In this document: positions 62,498 through 64,000 of the stretch, piece after piece | How positions within the stretch are numbered: position 1 is the first letter of the stretch | Layout of the letters: each line of letters opens with the position of its first letter | NCBI GenBank assembly: GCA_024803745.1 | Contig: JANJXV010000043.1 | Location: forward strand, 3,035,001 to 3,099,000 | Length of the DNA: 64,000 bases | Origin: Megascapheus bottae | Lineage: Eukaryota; Chordata; Mammalia; Rodentia; Geomyidae | Direction: 5' to 3' | The notes under the pieces: model-generated | Databases searched by the model: none | Seen by the model: only the letters and a program-made list of their open reading frames with translations | What the model was told of the DNA's origin: nothing | Position numbers and translations under genes: made by a program

Positions 62498-62867
62498 TAA
62501 AGTATACATTTTTAACTCGTTGTATTTTTCTGAACATGACTAAATCAATACCTGATGTTATATCTACTTTTCCCTGAATCAATTTCAGGAATTTAGGAGT
62601 ATGTCGATATGAGCAATGGTGGTTGACATTTAGTCCTTCCTGTTCTGCCATCGATCGAACCTTGCACTTCCTGTACTGATTTCAAGCCATGACTCCTGCT
62701 TTTCTGTTTTGTGAGCAATTAGGAATCTCCCAAGGAAGGAATCAGCATCCTCTTCTTGGATGTCACAGAGAAGTGAGACAGATGCTCTGGTTTCCACTGT
62801 GTGCCTATCAAAGTCTTTAACAAATCCCACTTTCCAAAATTTGATATTCTGTGTCAATAGACAAACA
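62498..62867. other. Spacer sharing a block with 37290-37400
   Basis: See TTTCCAAAATTTGATATTCTG near 62832. The frame 62857-62630 (minus) has no recognised motif. Confidence 0.4.
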
Positions 62868-64000
62868 GGGGCCCCCCACAGTCACAGACTATCTGACAAA
62901 GCAGTGGAAACATAGCAGGGATCTGAAGGGCCAACCAGCAGCCAAGCTCACCTTTTGAGAATCACTAAGGTGAGGCTCTGCCCTTGGAGACCATGTCCTA
63001 TGCTGGGCCCCGCCCCTGGGAACAGAGTGGTCTCCTGCTGGTCCTGCTGAGAGCCCCTGGAAACTCTCCAACACTAGACCCTTGGCTGGGGGCCGCCCCT
63101 GGAAGCAGCACAGGAAAACATCTGCCCAGCTCGCTCAGAATGAAGCTCGCAGATCCATCCCATGGTCCACTGTGAGGCCAATAGTTGGGCTAAGATTTAT
63201 TCATGCAGGAACACATAAGTTTTATTCTAATACTTTCCAAACTTTGTACTCAAATATGCTACCTACTTACCAACTTTGGTCAGTTATCCTTACGCTATAA
63301 CTTTTCTACATTACTATAATATTCATAAACTCCTATGTTAATCTTCTTGTATTTCCCCTGACCTCTCTCATTCTATTTTTCTATCTCTGGTCCTCTGTTC
63401 GTCTTTCAACCTTATAATGCATGGATCTACACTTGATGGCTGTTGTGTAATACTGCATATCTAGGTGTTTAATTACTCTCTAGGCTCCGAGGGACTTAAA
63501 GACAATAAAAATTGGATTGATAGGCTTATTGTTTTGGGTATAAGTCGCTTATCAGTGATTGTATTAGACTGGTCTGTAAGTGCACAAAAAGAAAGGGTGA
63601 TAACACCAATCAAAAATTGTGAACATCTAGTGTCTGCCAGCTACAGAGATCTAGGTTGGTTATATCTGAAAAACTATAATAGTGTTTAGTATTAATCTTG
63701 CTCCCATTTTCAAATGGGCAGAACAAGAAACTCAAGAAAAATGTCAAATCAGGAAACAACATCCTCCACCTAATCTAAACAGACAATGGAACAGTCACTG
63801 GCAAACCTAGAGGAGAGTCTTCCAAGTGCTATACAAATGCAATTGATAAACATCATTAATGAAAAATGTGAAAATATAAAGAAAGAGATAAGGGAGGAAG
63901 CCATAGCTAAACAAGGTGATAAGTGAAAAAGAAGAAGCCATAAAGGAGGCCATAATAAAGGCTTTTCAAAGAAAGATGGATGAATTCATAGAATACACAA
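62868..64000 (+). mobile_element. LINE-1 copy 3: partial 5'UTR and start of ORF1 (runs off window)
   Basis: Matches copy 2 from about 10428 on (GGGGCCCCCCACAGTCACAG, CCCCGCCCCTGGGAACAGAG, CATGGTCCACTGTGAGGCCA). It has about 84 bases at 63271-63354 (CAACTTTGGTCAG...) that copy 2 lacks. The first half of the 5'UTR, including the YY1-like site, is missing. Confidence 0.9.
63741..64000 (+). pseudogene. L1 ORF1 start, partial
   Basis: ATGTCAAATCAGGAAAC starts the frame near 63741. A TAA follows within about 15 codons, as in copy 2 a stop lies just upstream of MEQSLAN. The coiled-coil region (INIINEKCENIKKEIREE) is readable. A short deletion after GCCATAGCTAAAC and a TGA near 63924 disrupt it. Continues past the window. 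Confidence 0.82.

Noticed and set aside
1..64000. A new multi-gene defence, biosynthetic or mobile system
   Set aside because: Everything that can be recognised is L1, SINE, LTR, microsatellite, OR relic or retrocopy; no cooperating set of intact genes is visible.

Overview
The window is mammalian nuclear DNA from a rodent. Intronless olfactory receptor (OR) coding exons sit in a dense bed of LINE-1 (L1) copies, tRNA-derived SINEs and dinucleotide repeats. Two dimeric SINE types recur. Both end in the same ID-like unit (core near 'ctcaagtggtagag', end near 'gttcaagccccaggactgg'). Type A is ID + ID, with head 'gggagtttggcctagtgg'. Type B is an Alu/B1-like left half ('cctgtaatcctagctactc') fused to the ID-like unit. 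From memory this combination points to a geomyoid rodent (kangaroo rat, pocket mouse or pocket gopher). That is an inference and was not searched. No bacterial, plasmid or phage feature is present.

Layout. 1-9 kb: an internally deleted L1, older L1 tails, an unclassified repeat present three times in the window, and a solo endogenous-retrovirus LTR inside an L1. 9.4-13.7 kb: an L1 with a complete-looking 5'UTR, ORF1 and the endonuclease part of ORF2, missing its 3' part. 14.8-15.8 kb: OR A. 18-22 kb: OR B (minus), with the longest open frame in the window. 23.4-30.1 kb: two diverged tandem copies of a roughly 3-kb segment, one carrying a later L1 insertion. 31.2-31.6 kb and 33.8-34.7 kb: OR C (fragment) and OR D. 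35-48 kb: L1 tails, a CALB1 and an RPL23A retropseudogene, and many SINEs. 51.5-52 kb: OR E (fragment). 52.9-59.3 kb: old L1 copies broken by SINEs. 60.1-61.2 kb: OR F, interrupted by a SINE. 62.9-64 kb: the start of another L1 (5'UTR and ORF1) running off the window.

All six ORs resemble family 7 (class II; N-terminal SEF-LLGLSDDPE and PMYFFLS-LSL-DI motifs) and every one carries at least one lesion, so this looks like a decaying OR subcluster. OR B keeps a 339-codon frame, but its likely native start is out of frame. I see no convincing intact host gene and no undescribed multi-gene system. The most informative signals are structural: duplications, an empty L1 site, repeated insertion at one target, microsatellites on SINE tails, and concordant loss of the OR DRY motif.
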